DNA from: Candidatus Saccharimonadota bacterium
GTDB taxonomy: Bacteria; Patescibacteriota; Saccharimonadia; Saccharimonadales; Saccharimonadaceae
Reading direction: 5' to 3'
NCBI GenBank assembly: GCA_028288995.1
Contig: JAQGHF010000003.1
Coordinates: 186,001 to 250,000 of the forward strand
Length of the DNA stretch: 64,000 bases
The stretch's first letter is position 1, and each line of letters begins with the position of its first letter. Position numbers and translations under genes: made by a program. The notes beneath the pieces were generated by a model. That model ran no database searches and had not been told where the DNA came from. It saw only the letters and a program-made list of their open reading frames with translations. Of the stretch, positions 18,637 to 26,602 are shown piece by piece.

Positions 18637-19173
18637 AAATTTGGGGAGAGTTACTGCAAGTGCAGCAATGACATAGGTTGCATTAAATTCACCACCAAAA
18701 TCTGGCATGTCGGCAGATAGTAGGTTTACTTCACTAATAGACTCCGTCGCTTCATGAGAGACTTGCTGTATTTTTTTGGCGTTCTTTATGCGAACAATGT
18801 AAAGAACATGGTCAAGTTTTGAAGGATATTCGTACAATGTTTTAACTAATTCAACTTCATCCGAGGCATAGCCAGTTTCTTCAAGTAGCTCCTTTTTCGC
18901 TGCTTGAATTGGTGTTTCATTCTTCCCTACACCACCCGAAGGAAGATTCAGGATAACTTTATCGATTGCATATTTATATTCGAATTGAGTGATCAACTTG
19001 TTATCTGCATCAGTTGCCACAATAATTACTCCATTAGGGAGTGAAACAATACTATAATCATCAAAAATATCACCGGAGGGTAGCTGTATAGTATCTTGAT
19101 ATACCTTTAGGAACTTTGTATCAATTAGGTTTTCCCTAGAAATTCTACGCCATGGATCAGGTTTTTTTATCAT
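18625..19173 (-). CDS. Nudix hydrolase (ADP-ribose/GDP-sugar pyrophosphatase-like)
   Basis: A 182-residue protein. The Nudix box runs from residue ~82 (GGVGKNE) to KELLEETGY; the usual REUxEE is KE-LLEE, a conservative Arg-to-Lys change at the first position. The N-terminal WRRISRENLIDTKFLKVYQD region resembles ADP-ribose/GDP-mannose pyrophosphatases. It begins 3 nt after the gmd stop, in one operon, which suggests it trims or recycles nucleotide sugars in the same pathway. The exact substrate cannot be read from sequence. Confidence 0.85.
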   Translation of the reverse strand: MIKKPDPWRRISRENLIDTKFLKVYQDTIQLPSGDIFDDYSIVSLPNGVIIVATDADNKLITQFEYKYAIDKVILNLPSGGVGKNETPIQAAKKELLEETGYASDEVELVKTLYEYPSKLDHVLYIVRIKNAKKIQQVSHEATESISEVNLLSADMPDFGGEFNATYVIAALAVTLPKFLRN

Positions 19174-19176
19174 CTA

Positions 19177-20175
19177 TTACAGTTTTGTTGATTCGATAGC
19201 GAGATCGTGATCAACCATTAGTTTAACCAACCCAGGGAAGTCAACTTGTCGCTTCCAACCAAGTTCTTTTTCGGCTTTTGATGGATCACCGAGTAGCACG
19301 TCTACTTCAGCTGGGCGCATAAATGCAGGATTTTGCTTAACGTAAGGCTTCCAATCTTCGATACCAACATGTTTAAAGGCGATGTCTAGGAATTCTTCAA
19401 TTGAGTGAGTTTCACCTGTCGCAAGGACGTAGTCTTTTGGCTCGTCTTGCTGAAGCATACGCCACATACCTTCTACATAGTCACCAGCATAACCCCAGTC
19501 TCGCTTTGGCCATAAGTCACCAAGCTCAATGTGGTCTTGAAGACCAAGCTTGATTCGTGCAACTGCGTGAGTAATCTTTCGAGTCACAAATTCAACACCA
19601 CGTCGGTCACCTTCGTGGTTGAAAAGAATACCAGATACAGCAAACATCTTATAACTCTCTCGGTAGTTCTTTGTGATCCAGTAACCGTAGAGCTTCGCAA
19701 CACCGTATGGGCTGCGTGGATGGAAGGTGGAATCCTCTGTATAACCCTTTTCTGGGCGGTTATAATCAAGCCCACCGAACATTTCAGAGGTCGAAGCTTG
19801 GTAAAAACGAACTTTATTTTCAGTATCCGTTAAACGAATCGCTTCAAGCATATTCAATACACCCTTTGCGGTAACGTCGTTTGTTAACATTGGATCTTTA
19901 AATGAGTATCCAACGTGGCTAATTGCACCCAGGTTGTATACTTCATCGGGCTTTGCGGTTTGCATTGCACGGACTAAAGACGAAGCATCTGTGAGATCAG
20001 CCTCAACAAGTGTCACATAAGGGAACTCAGCTTCCATAGCTTCACGCTTGGGGTTGTGTTGACCCCTTATAATTCCAAAAACTTCGTATCCTTTTTCATT
20101 CAATAATTCAGCAAGGTGACCACCATCTTGTCCGGTGATTCCAGTAATTAAAGCACGTTTTTTAGCCTCGGCCAT
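19177..20175 (-). CDS. gmd: GDP-mannose 4,6-dehydratase
   Basis: A 332-residue extended SDR making GDP-4-keto-6-deoxy-D-mannose from GDP-mannose. It has the nucleotide loop TGITGQDG (residues 11-18), the catalytic triad region ASTSEMFG (127-134; Thr and Glu are the usual dehydratase residues), YGVAK (Tyr157, Lys161), and NHEGDRRG followed by FVTRKI, hallmark Gmd blocks. Length is slightly below the usual 340-370. The start is backed by a good ribosome site (GAGGG, about 9 nt upstream) and a TATAAT. The product feeds rmd and, by inference, the ColD-like enzyme at 4948. Confidence 0.95.
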   Translation of the reverse strand: MAEAKKRALITGITGQDGGHLAELLNEKGYEVFGIIRGQHNPKREAMEAEFPYVTLVEADLTDASSLVRAMQTAKPDEVYNLGAISHVGYSFKDPMLTNDVTAKGVLNMLEAIRLTDTENKVRFYQASTSEMFGGLDYNRPEKGYTEDSTFHPRSPYGVAKLYGYWITKNYRESYKMFAVSGILFNHEGDRRGVEFVTRKITHAVARIKLGLQDHIELGDLWPKRDWGYAGDYVEGMWRMLQQDEPKDYVLATGETHSIEEFLDIAFKHVGIEDWKPYVKQNPAFMRPAEVDVLLGDPSKAEKELGWKRQVDFPGLVKLMVDHDLAIESTKL

Positions 20176-20212
20176 TCAATTTCCCTCGTAGCATTATGTA
20201 GTTCGTTATTTT

Positions 20213-20220
20213 ATTATACA
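20213..20220 (-). promoter_or_regulatory. Extended -10 (TGTATAAT) of the gmd-nudix operon
   Basis: On the minus strand TGTATAAT lies 37 nt upstream of the gmd ATG, leaving a leader of about 30 nt with a GAGGG ribosome site. This is a conventional leadered promoter, unlike the divergent sucC promoter 20 bp away. Confidence 0.6.
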
Positions 20221-20239
20221 TGACGCTTCCCCGAGCTTA

Positions 20240-20245
20240 TATACT
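20240..20245 (+). promoter_or_regulatory. -10 box TATACT, leaderless promoter of sucCD
   Basis: TATACT ends 6 nt before the ATG at 20252. No Shine-Dalgarno motif can fit, so sucC is predicted to be translated from a leaderless mRNA. Confidence 0.6.
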
Positions 20246-20251
20246 ATAGAG

Positions 20252-21310
20252 ATGAAACTTCTCGAATACGAAGCCAAACGCCTCTTGGAATCAGCAGGCA
20301 TCCCCGTACCAACCTCTTTGCTCACAGAACCTAGTGACATCCTCCCGACGCCCCTTCTTCTGAAATCCCAAGTCCCTGCTGGCGGTCGAGGTAAAGCTGG
20401 TGGTATTATCGTCGTCAACACACCAGAAGAATTAAAACCTGCAATCGACAAGCTCTTAAACCTTGCGATCAAAGGCTTCACGCCAAAAACACTTCTTGCC
20501 GAAGAAAAACTCAACATTAAAAAAGAGTTCTACCTCTCCATCCTCATCGATCGTCAGTCAGCCGGGATAAAAATCTTTGCTCACAAAAATGGCGGCGTTG
20601 AAGTTGAAGAAAATACCAATTTTAAGTCTTGGTCTATCAACGACAAGAAACGGGCAGAACAGATCGGTCAAGAACTCGCCGATTACTATGAAGTTCCCGA
20701 CCAAACGTTTGTGTTACAGGACCTCATCGAAAATCTCTACGACTGTTTTATAAAAAACGATGCAACCTTAATAGAGATAAACCCCCTCATCCTCACCGAA
20801 GAAAACAATCTTATTGCTGGTGACTGCAAGATGACGCTCGATGATGCTGCGGCATTCCGTCATGACTGGAATTTCGAAGAGAAACCAGCCGAAGCAAACT
20901 TTGTCACGATAGACCCAGACGGAAACACAGCAACTATCGCAAACGGTGCAGGACTCGCCATGGCAACTGTTGATGCCGCCTATGAAGCAGGGCTAAAACC
21001 GGCAAACTTCCTTGATATCGGTGGTGGCGCAAACGAAGCAACGCTCCTAAAGGCATTTAAAAGAATTGTTGAATACAAAAATCTACAAGCGATCATCATC
21101 AATATCTTCGCCGGCATCACTAGGGCAGATGAAGTCGCAAAAGCAATCGTCTCAGCCAAAAAACAAATTAAAGATCTTCCCCCGCTATTTATCCGTTTAG
21201 CCGGTACAAACTACGAGGCTGCAGAAAAAATCCTGACCGAAAACAACGTCGCGCTCCTTCCAGACCTTGAAGCGACATTACTTGCAGCCAAGGAGGTCAT
21301 CCATGACTAA
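20252..21310 (+). CDS. sucC: Succinate-CoA ligase, beta subunit
   Basis: A 352-residue protein: an ATP-grasp domain starting KLLEYEAKRLLESAGIPVP, with SQVPAGGRGKAGG (nucleotide site, residues ~38-50), LIEINPL (Mg/ATP site), then the CoA-ligase domain with NGAGLAMATVD, NFLDIGGGA and IFAGITRADEVA. All expected blocks are present, though it is about 35 residues shorter than the usual 386-400. With SucD it interconverts succinyl-CoA and succinate plus a nucleoside triphosphate. It overlaps sucD by 8 nt. Confidence 0.93.
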   Translation: MKLLEYEAKRLLESAGIPVPTSLLTEPSDILPTPLLLKSQVPAGGRGKAGGIIVVNTPEELKPAIDKLLNLAIKGFTPKTLLAEEKLNIKKEFYLSILIDRQSAGIKIFAHKNGGVEVEENTNFKSWSINDKKRAEQIGQELADYYEVPDQTFVLQDLIENLYDCFIKNDATLIEINPLILTEENNLIAGDCKMTLDDAAAFRHDWNFEEKPAEANFVTIDPDGNTATIANGAGLAMATVDAAYEAGLKPANFLDIGGGANEATLLKAFKRIVEYKNLQAIIINIFAGITRADEVAKAIVSAKKQIKDLPPLFIRLAGTNYEAAEKILTENNVALLPDLEATLLAAKEVIHD

Positions 21311-22172
21311 TCTCTTCGAAGGCAAAAACGTCATCGTTCAAGGTATCACTGGCGCACACGGGAGATTCCAAACCAAGGCAATGCTCGCAGCAGGAACAAA
21401 CATCATTGCAGGCACTACTCCAGGCAAAGCAGGTCAAGAAGTTGAAGGTGTAAAAGTCTATGACTCAATTAAAGACATCCAAGAAACCCAGCAAATAGAA
21501 ATCTCTGTCATCTTTGTTCCCGCCCCCTATGCCAAAGGCGCGATCCTCGAAGCCATAGCAGCCAATGTACCGCTTATCATCTGTATTACCGAAGGTATTC
21601 CTATCCACGATATGCTCGTTGTTAATAACGCCCTAAAAGCCTCAAACAGCGTACTACTTGGACCAAATTCGCCTGGTGCACTCCTACCCGGTATCAATAA
21701 GCTTGGTATCATCCCCGCCAGCATGTCATTAAAGGGGAATGCCGCAATCGTCAGCCGTTCAGGGACGCTTACCTACGAAACAATGGCCGGATTAACAGAT
21801 AGAGGAATCGGTCAAAAGTATGTCATCGGTATCGGTGGTGATATTATCCACGGCATGGGCTACAAAGAATGCCTTGAACTCTTTGAAAACGATCCTGAAG
21901 TAAACCAAATTGTCCTCATAGGTGAAATCGGCGGCCAAGACGAAATCGAAGCTGCAGCCTACATCAAACAAAGCGTTACTACACCTGTTTACGCATATAT
22001 TACTGGTCACCATGCACCAGCTGGCGTCCAACTAGGACATGCCGGAGCAATCCTAGGAAATGATAATGAATCTGCTGCAGCAAAATCTCAAGCCCTCGGC
22101 GAAGCAGGCGCACATGTTGCCTCAACAATGAGCGAACTTGTTCAGATTGTTGCTAATACAACAACCCCCTAA
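21303..22172 (+). CDS. sucD: Succinate-CoA ligase, alpha subunit
   Basis: A 289-residue protein. The CoA-binding part has VIVQGITGAHGRFQT, GTTPGKAGQ and CITEGIPI; the ligase part has GPNSPGALLPG, SRSGTLTYE and IGGD. The phospho-histidine is in GHAGAI (His246, the same number as in E. coli). I chose ATG at 21303 because of a strong AAGGAGG site six bases upstream and because homologues begin MTNLFEGK-like; an earlier in-frame ATG lies inside sucC. No other citric-acid-cycle gene is in the window. Confidence 0.93.
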   Translation: MTNLFEGKNVIVQGITGAHGRFQTKAMLAAGTNIIAGTTPGKAGQEVEGVKVYDSIKDIQETQQIEISVIFVPAPYAKGAILEAIAANVPLIICITEGIPIHDMLVVNNALKASNSVLLGPNSPGALLPGINKLGIIPASMSLKGNAAIVSRSGTLTYETMAGLTDRGIGQKYVIGIGGDIIHGMGYKECLELFENDPEVNQIVLIGEIGGQDEIEAAAYIKQSVTTPVYAYITGHHAPAGVQLGHAGAILGNDNESAAAKSQALGEAGAHVASTMSELVQIVANTTTP

Positions 22173-22192
22173 GCAAATCTAAAGTTTTCCTA

Positions 22193-22265
22193 TATAATAA
22201 CGACAACGATTATGACAATCTTTCATCCTATACTTCAATCAATTATTATCCCCTTATTAACATGA
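22193..22265 (+). promoter_or_regulatory. TATAAT promoter and 17-codon upstream ORF overlapping gtrA
   Basis: TATAAT at 22193-22198 is followed by an ATG at 22212 that opens a 17-codon frame rich in Ile, Leu and Pro, ending TGA at 22263-22265. The stop overlaps the gtrA ATG (22262) as ATGA. It could be a leader peptide whose translation feeds the membrane-protein gene. Confidence 0.4.
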
Positions 22266-22660
22266 TTCAAAAACTTGCCCAGCACCAAATTATTCGTTAC
22301 TTATTTATTGGTGGACTTTCCTATGCCATCGAAATCTCGGTACTATTCAGCTTGAATCAAATACTTCACATCCAGCCAACCATCTCTGTTGCGATTAGTT
22401 TTTGGGTTGGATTTATTGTAGCGTACACATTACAAAAAATTATCACCTTTCAGAACAAAGAAAAGTCTCGACGTGCAATCGCCAAACAACTTATAGGCTA
22501 TAGTCTGTTAGTGCTATGGAACTATACATTTACTCTTTTGGTTGTTGAATTTTTTCACAACAACATACCCGTTGTTATACTACGGACAATGGTTATTATC
22601 ATAACGACACTCTGGAACTACGCACTCTACAAAGTATTATTTAAAGCGACCACAAAATGA
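22262..22660 (+). CDS. GtrA-family small membrane protein
   Basis: A 132-residue protein with four hydrophobic helices. It begins HQIIRYLFIGGLSYAIEI, continues with SFWVGFIVAYTLQKIITF and ends in a basic tail: the GtrA/DPMS family pattern (FxxVGxxxxxxxxxxxxLL then a helix with NKxxTF; here QKIITF). GtrA proteins help move polyprenyl-phosphate sugars across the membrane or stabilise GtrB. The ATG overlaps the stop of a short upstream frame, and its own stop overlaps the next gene by 4 bp. A second GtrA is encoded at 26179. Confidence 0.85.
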   Translation: MIQKLAQHQIIRYLFIGGLSYAIEISVLFSLNQILHIQPTISVAISFWVGFIVAYTLQKIITFQNKEKSRRAIAKQLIGYSLLVLWNYTFTLLVVEFFHNNIPVVILRTMVIIITTLWNYALYKVLFKATTK

Positions 22661-25221
22661 ATCGTAGAAAAAAAGTAATCCAGTTCATAAAGACGCCTCG
22701 CTTTGCAAAGTATTATTTTATTGGCGCAGTCATAATTCTCGCACTCAGCACACTCAGCTGGGCGATTGTTGGCTCTATTATTCAACTCGGAAATGCCGAC
22801 CAGCTCGTCAATGCTGCACTTTTGAAAGATCCTGCGACGTTCAACGGTGCTTTATTTCCAGATCAACACACATTTCTGCTTAAATTACCCTTCTTTTTGT
22901 TAATCCAGTTACTTCATGCAAGCCCATTCGCTTATGGGTTCGTCACCGTCCTTGCCGTTCTCATTACCGTTGGGGCACTGGCATTTATTCTCTATAAAAT
23001 AGATCGCCGCCCACTCTATAGCGGAACACTTTTCTTGATGCTTGCCGCTTGTTTGATCCTTATTCCAACCGAGCCCTACGCCGGATCGTTACTTCCAACA
23101 AGTTTCGCAATGATCACTACTCGTAATATCGAATATATTGTTTTCATCTTGGCGCTTGTTGGTATCATCCGAGCAAAAGGATTCAAGAGTTGGTACTTTA
23201 TCGGCGCCAGTCTTGTTATGATCCTACTAATTGCAAGTGATAAATTATTCCTTTCGCTGAGCATCGGTGGCGCAGTGCTTTCAGCCGCAACGTACTTCAT
23301 CGCAAAACGCCGTAATCTATTGTTAGTCTCACTCCGCTGGCTGCTTGCATCCATTCTTGGAGCGGTTGGGGCAACCATTCTCCTTTGGGCAATAACTGCG
23401 ATAGGGTTTATTCACACCAGTACAGCTAGTGGCACTGGTCCTTACGCTATCGTTCATAACGTTAAGGATTTCCTATTAGGAATAGTGTATGGAATTGCCG
23501 GCATCTTTACAAACTTTGGTGCTAACCCAGCCTATGACACGCGGCTTGCAAAAGATATGCCAGCCCAGTTAATTGTGGGTATATTTAGACCTGGCGGTAT
23601 TGGTTTCCTCGTCACAATCGCGGTTACAATCTACATCCTAACGGTTGTCTATAGATTGTTCATTAAAAGCATTACAACAAAAACGCTCATTCGAAAAAAC
23701 CACCTACAACGCCCACTACTACTGTCATTAATGCTCATCTGGACGTCGGTTGCGGCCATCGGTGTATTTGTCGCCAGTAACCACTATTACCCTGTCGATT
23801 CTCGCTACGAAACCATAGTATTGTTTGCGGGATTTGTATCACTAGCCACCTTCGTAAAGCAACAAAAAATAAACCTTCAAACCTTGATCATTACGGGTGG
23901 TCTTTGTCTGATTGCTATCCTTATCGCTCTCTTTTTCGTCGCCAATACGTTCTCTGCTCACAAGCAGGCGACGAATGATATCAGTACCCGAAATACATAC
24001 ATTACCCAGATACTGAAGCATCACTCCGTAGACACGTTAGTTGGGGATTATTGGAGAGTGCTTCCTATTGCCTCATCATCTGGCAACTCACTTCACGTGA
24101 CCCCTACAGGAGCATGTACGACCTTCCGAGATGTGCTATCAAGTAAGACCTGGCAACCTGATTTAAAAACGCATAGCTTCGCCTATCTTCTCACTTTTGA
24201 TGCAAGCGTGACGGGCTATCCTTCATGTTCACTTGATCAAATAACGTCGGTCTACGGGAAACCAAACGCCAGCACACTCATAAAGGGAACATTAAAAAAT
24301 CCAACCGAACTTTTGCTCTTTTATGATCACGGTACTAATATATCAATGCAGCAAACGATTCCGATCATACAAGATACGGTTATTCCGCGCTCTCTTTCTT
24401 CACTCCAAAATACAACCTGCCCAAAGACAATTATGAATTTTGTTGCCCACGAAGATGACGATATATTATTCATGAACCCAGACCTTATTCACACCATTCA
24501 GGCGGGTGATTGCGTCCGCACCGTCTTCCTCACCGCCGGTGACGCCGGTTTTGGCGAATCGTACTGGATTGATCGCCAACGGGGTGCCGAAGCAGCCTAC
24601 GATACGATGATGAATAAAACCGATCAGGTATGGGTGGAGCGAATTATCGAGATTAATAAAAATCAATTTGCTATTGTTGCAAATCCAAAAAGCAACAAGT
24701 CGGTTTCATTAGTATTCTTACATCTCCCTGATGGGAATGTAGACGGAAGTGGCTTTGCAGCCGATGGATATGAAAGTCTCAGTAAACTCGCGACAAATAG
24801 GATTAGTGCGATTCATGCGATTGACAAGAGCTCAAGCTACACCTCCAGCCAACTTATCGACGCATTGACGAATATCATGCATGTCTACCAGCCGACCGAC
24901 ATACGAACACAAAGCAGCTATCAAGGGGTTCGCTATGTAGATCATAGTGATCACACTGCTGTTTCATCATTTGTCACACGAAGTGACGAGCAGTACAAGG
25001 CGACGTACCCAGATCAACCCACGCCTTCTATGACGTACTATGTTGGATATCCTATTCACGCTATGCCCCCAAATGTTAGTGGCGCAGACCTTGATAAAAA
25101 AACTGCAACATTCCTCGCCTTTGGTAAATACGACGGCGCCGTCTGTCATTCAATATATGAATGTAATACACACGCCGTCTACGGCACCTATCTCACAAGA
25201 CAATACACATATTCTTACTAG
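22657..25221 (+). CDS. Polytopic membrane protein fused to a PIG-L-like deacetylase domain
   Basis: An 854-residue two-part protein. Residues ~20-440 hold about ten hydrophobic helices separated by short loops, GT-C-like in layout. An outside linker (~450-580) follows. From ~585 there is a PIG-L/LmbE-like domain: MNFVAHEDDDILF in place of the family's AHPDDE, FLTAGDAG, RGAEAAYDTM, and DHSDHTAV in place of HPDH. PIG-L enzymes remove acetyl groups from N-acetylglucosaminyl units; Asp/His metal ligands are mostly kept, but the Pro-to-Glu and Glu-to-Asp changes make activity uncertain. Membrane position suggests it acts on a lipid-linked or extracellular glycan. It starts by ATGA overlap with gtrA. 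Confidence 0.8.
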   Translation: MNRRKKVIQFIKTPRFAKYYFIGAVIILALSTLSWAIVGSIIQLGNADQLVNAALLKDPATFNGALFPDQHTFLLKLPFFLLIQLLHASPFAYGFVTVLAVLITVGALAFILYKIDRRPLYSGTLFLMLAACLILIPTEPYAGSLLPTSFAMITTRNIEYIVFILALVGIIRAKGFKSWYFIGASLVMILLIASDKLFLSLSIGGAVLSAATYFIAKRRNLLLVSLRWLLASILGAVGATILLWAITAIGFIHTSTASGTGPYAIVHNVKDFLLGIVYGIAGIFTNFGANPAYDTRLAKDMPAQLIVGIFRPGGIGFLVTIAVTIYILTVVYRLFIKSITTKTLIRKNHLQRPLLLSLMLIWTSVAAIGVFVASNHYYPVDSRYETIVLFAGFVSLATFVKQQKINLQTLIITGGLCLIAILIALFFVANTFSAHKQATNDISTRNTYITQILKHHSVDTLVGDYWRVLPIASSSGNSLHVTPTGACTTFRDVLSSKTWQPDLKTHSFAYLLTFDASVTGYPSCSLDQITSVYGKPNASTLIKGTLKNPTELLLFYDHGTNISMQQTIPIIQDTVIPRSLSSLQNTTCPKTIMNFVAHEDDDILFMNPDLIHTIQAGDCVRTVFLTAGDAGFGESYWIDRQRGAEAAYDTMMNKTDQVWVERIIEINKNQFAIVANPKSNKSVSLVFLHLPDGNVDGSGFAADGYESLSKLATNRISAIHAIDKSSSYTSSQLIDALTNIMHVYQPTDIRTQSSYQGVRYVDHSDHTAVSSFVTRSDEQYKATYPDQPTPSMTYYVGYPIHAMPPNVSGADLDKKTATFLAFGKYDGAVCHSIYECNTHAVYGTYLTRQYTYSY

Positions 25222-25243
25222 TACCGAACCCCTGTTAGCATGC

Positions 25244-25249
25244 TATACT
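25244..25249 (+). promoter_or_regulatory. -10 box TATACT fixing the start of the GtrB-like gene
   Basis: TATACT ends 7 nt before the ATG at 25257. An earlier in-frame ATG at 25251 is only 1 nt after the box and could not be in the transcript, so 25257 is the likely start. Confidence 0.6.
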
Positions 25250-25256
25250 GATGACA

Positions 25257-26204
25257 ATGAAAAAGATCAGTATTTTGATTCCCACATACAATGAACAGGC
25301 TGTACTTGAAAAGCTTTTTGCGCGCCTCACCACACTTGCAGACAGTGCAAAAGAGTACGAATTTGAATTCTTTTTTGTCAACGATGGCAGTCGCGACAAT
25401 ACACTCGAAATTATTAAAGATCATGCCGAAATAGATACCCGAGTGTCCTATCTCAATCTCTCTCGTAACTTTGGAAAAGAGATTGCGATGATAGCGGCGC
25501 TTGATCATGTATCCGGCGATGCAACGGTCATCATCGATGCCGATCTGCAAGATCCGCCAGAACTCATCCCCGAGATGATCATATGGTGGGAAAGGGGATA
25601 CGATGATGTATACGCACGTCGTAATGGTCGCCTTGGTGAATCATGGCTCAAGAAGTTCACTTCAAAAATGTTCTACAAAACCCTTCAGTCTGTCACTCGC
25701 ATTCCTATTCAAAAAGACACTGGTGACTTCCGTCTTCTCGACCGACGTGCTGTTGAAGCACTGAAACAAATTCGCGAAAGCCAGCGCTACACCAAGGGTT
25801 ATTTTAGTTGGATCGGGTTCAATAAAAAGGAAATTACTTACAAACGTGATGCCCGTGCTGCCGGTGAAACCCACTGGAACTATTTCAAACTCATCGATCT
25901 CGCTATTGAAGGCATCGTCTCGTTTAGTATCGCTCCGCTCCGGATTGCGACCGGTCTTGGGACTATCGTTGCAGTCGCAACCTTTATCTACCTGGTCGTC
26001 ATCGTTGTTAAAACGATTATCTTTGGTACCGACCTTGCAGGCTATCCATCGACGATGGCCGTCATCTTATTCCTAGGTGGAGCCCAGCTGCTTTCACTTG
26101 GTATTATTGGTGAATACGTCGGTAGAATCTTTAACGAGACGAAAAACCGACCACTGTATTTAATTGAGGAACTACACATTGGAACTCGCAAAAAAACACG
26201 CTGA
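25257..26204 (+). CDS. GtrB/DPM1-like GT2 with two C-terminal helices
   Basis: A 315-residue polyprenyl-phosphate glycosyltransferase: ISILIPTYNEQ, FFVNDGSRDNTL, FGKEIAMIAALDHV, the DxD as IDADLQDPPE (residue ~95), DTGDFRLLDR and YFSWIGF, then two hydrophobic helices at ~232-255 and ~265-290. It would load a sugar onto undecaprenyl phosphate at the cytoplasmic face. About 40% of its residues look shared by eye with the enzyme at 8501, but the two are distinct. It overlaps the GtrA gene at 26179, its likely membrane partner. The start two codons after the first ATG is set by the -10 position. Confidence 0.92.
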   Translation: MKKISILIPTYNEQAVLEKLFARLTTLADSAKEYEFEFFFVNDGSRDNTLEIIKDHAEIDTRVSYLNLSRNFGKEIAMIAALDHVSGDATVIIDADLQDPPELIPEMIIWWERGYDDVYARRNGRLGESWLKKFTSKMFYKTLQSVTRIPIQKDTGDFRLLDRRAVEALKQIRESQRYTKGYFSWIGFNKKEITYKRDARAAGETHWNYFKLIDLAIEGIVSFSIAPLRIATGLGTIVAVATFIYLVVIVVKTIIFGTDLAGYPSTMAVILFLGGAQLLSLGIIGEYVGRIFNETKNRPLYLIEELHIGTRKKTR

Positions 26205-26601
26205 AAAAATTAGATTCGGCATTGTGGGTATCGCCAACACCGCACTCGACTTTGCCATTCTTTTCCTCTTAGTTGCGCTTGGACTCGACAAGATTCCCGC
26301 TAATTATGTTTCTACTGGTATCGCTTTTATATTCAGCTTCTTCGTAAATAAATCTTTTACCTTTAAATCAAAGGGTGGCAATATCAAAAAACAGTTCCTT
26401 TATTTCATCGTCATTACGATTATTGGACTGTGGGTTATTCAACCTTTGATTATCGCTGGACTTACTAGCCTTCTTGCAGGTACAGGCTGGGCTTCTGGTA
26501 TCATCCTATTTGTCGCGAAGCTTATCGCGACCGTCGCCTCTCTCATTTGGAACTACATTTTCTACTCACGCATCGTATTCAAAAAGGAAGAGGACAGGTA
26601 G
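26179..26601 (+). CDS. GtrA-family small membrane protein (TTG start)
   Basis: About 140 residues with four hydrophobic helices: KIRFGIVGIANTALDFAILF, then FIFSFFVNKSFTFKSKGG, the GtrA motif NKxFTF. It overlaps the end of the GtrB-like gene. There is no ATG; I prefer TTG at 26179 because GAGGA sits 8 nt upstream (26166-26170), though TTG at 26164 would add five residues. The GtrB-GtrA overlap indicates a working pair that makes and flips a lipid-linked sugar. A GT4 gene follows after one base. Confidence 0.85.
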   Translation: MELAKKHAEKIRFGIVGIANTALDFAILFLLVALGLDKIPANYVSTGIAFIFSFFVNKSFTFKSKGGNIKKQFLYFIVITIIGLWVIQPLIIAGLTSLLAGTGWASGIILFVAKLIATVASLIWNYIFYSRIVFKKEEDR

Positions 26602-26602
26602 T

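Noticed and set aside
26474-26602. A longer start for the GT4 gene at 26603
   Set aside because: Adds 43 residues read through gtrA in another frame and unlike the GT4 N-terminus.
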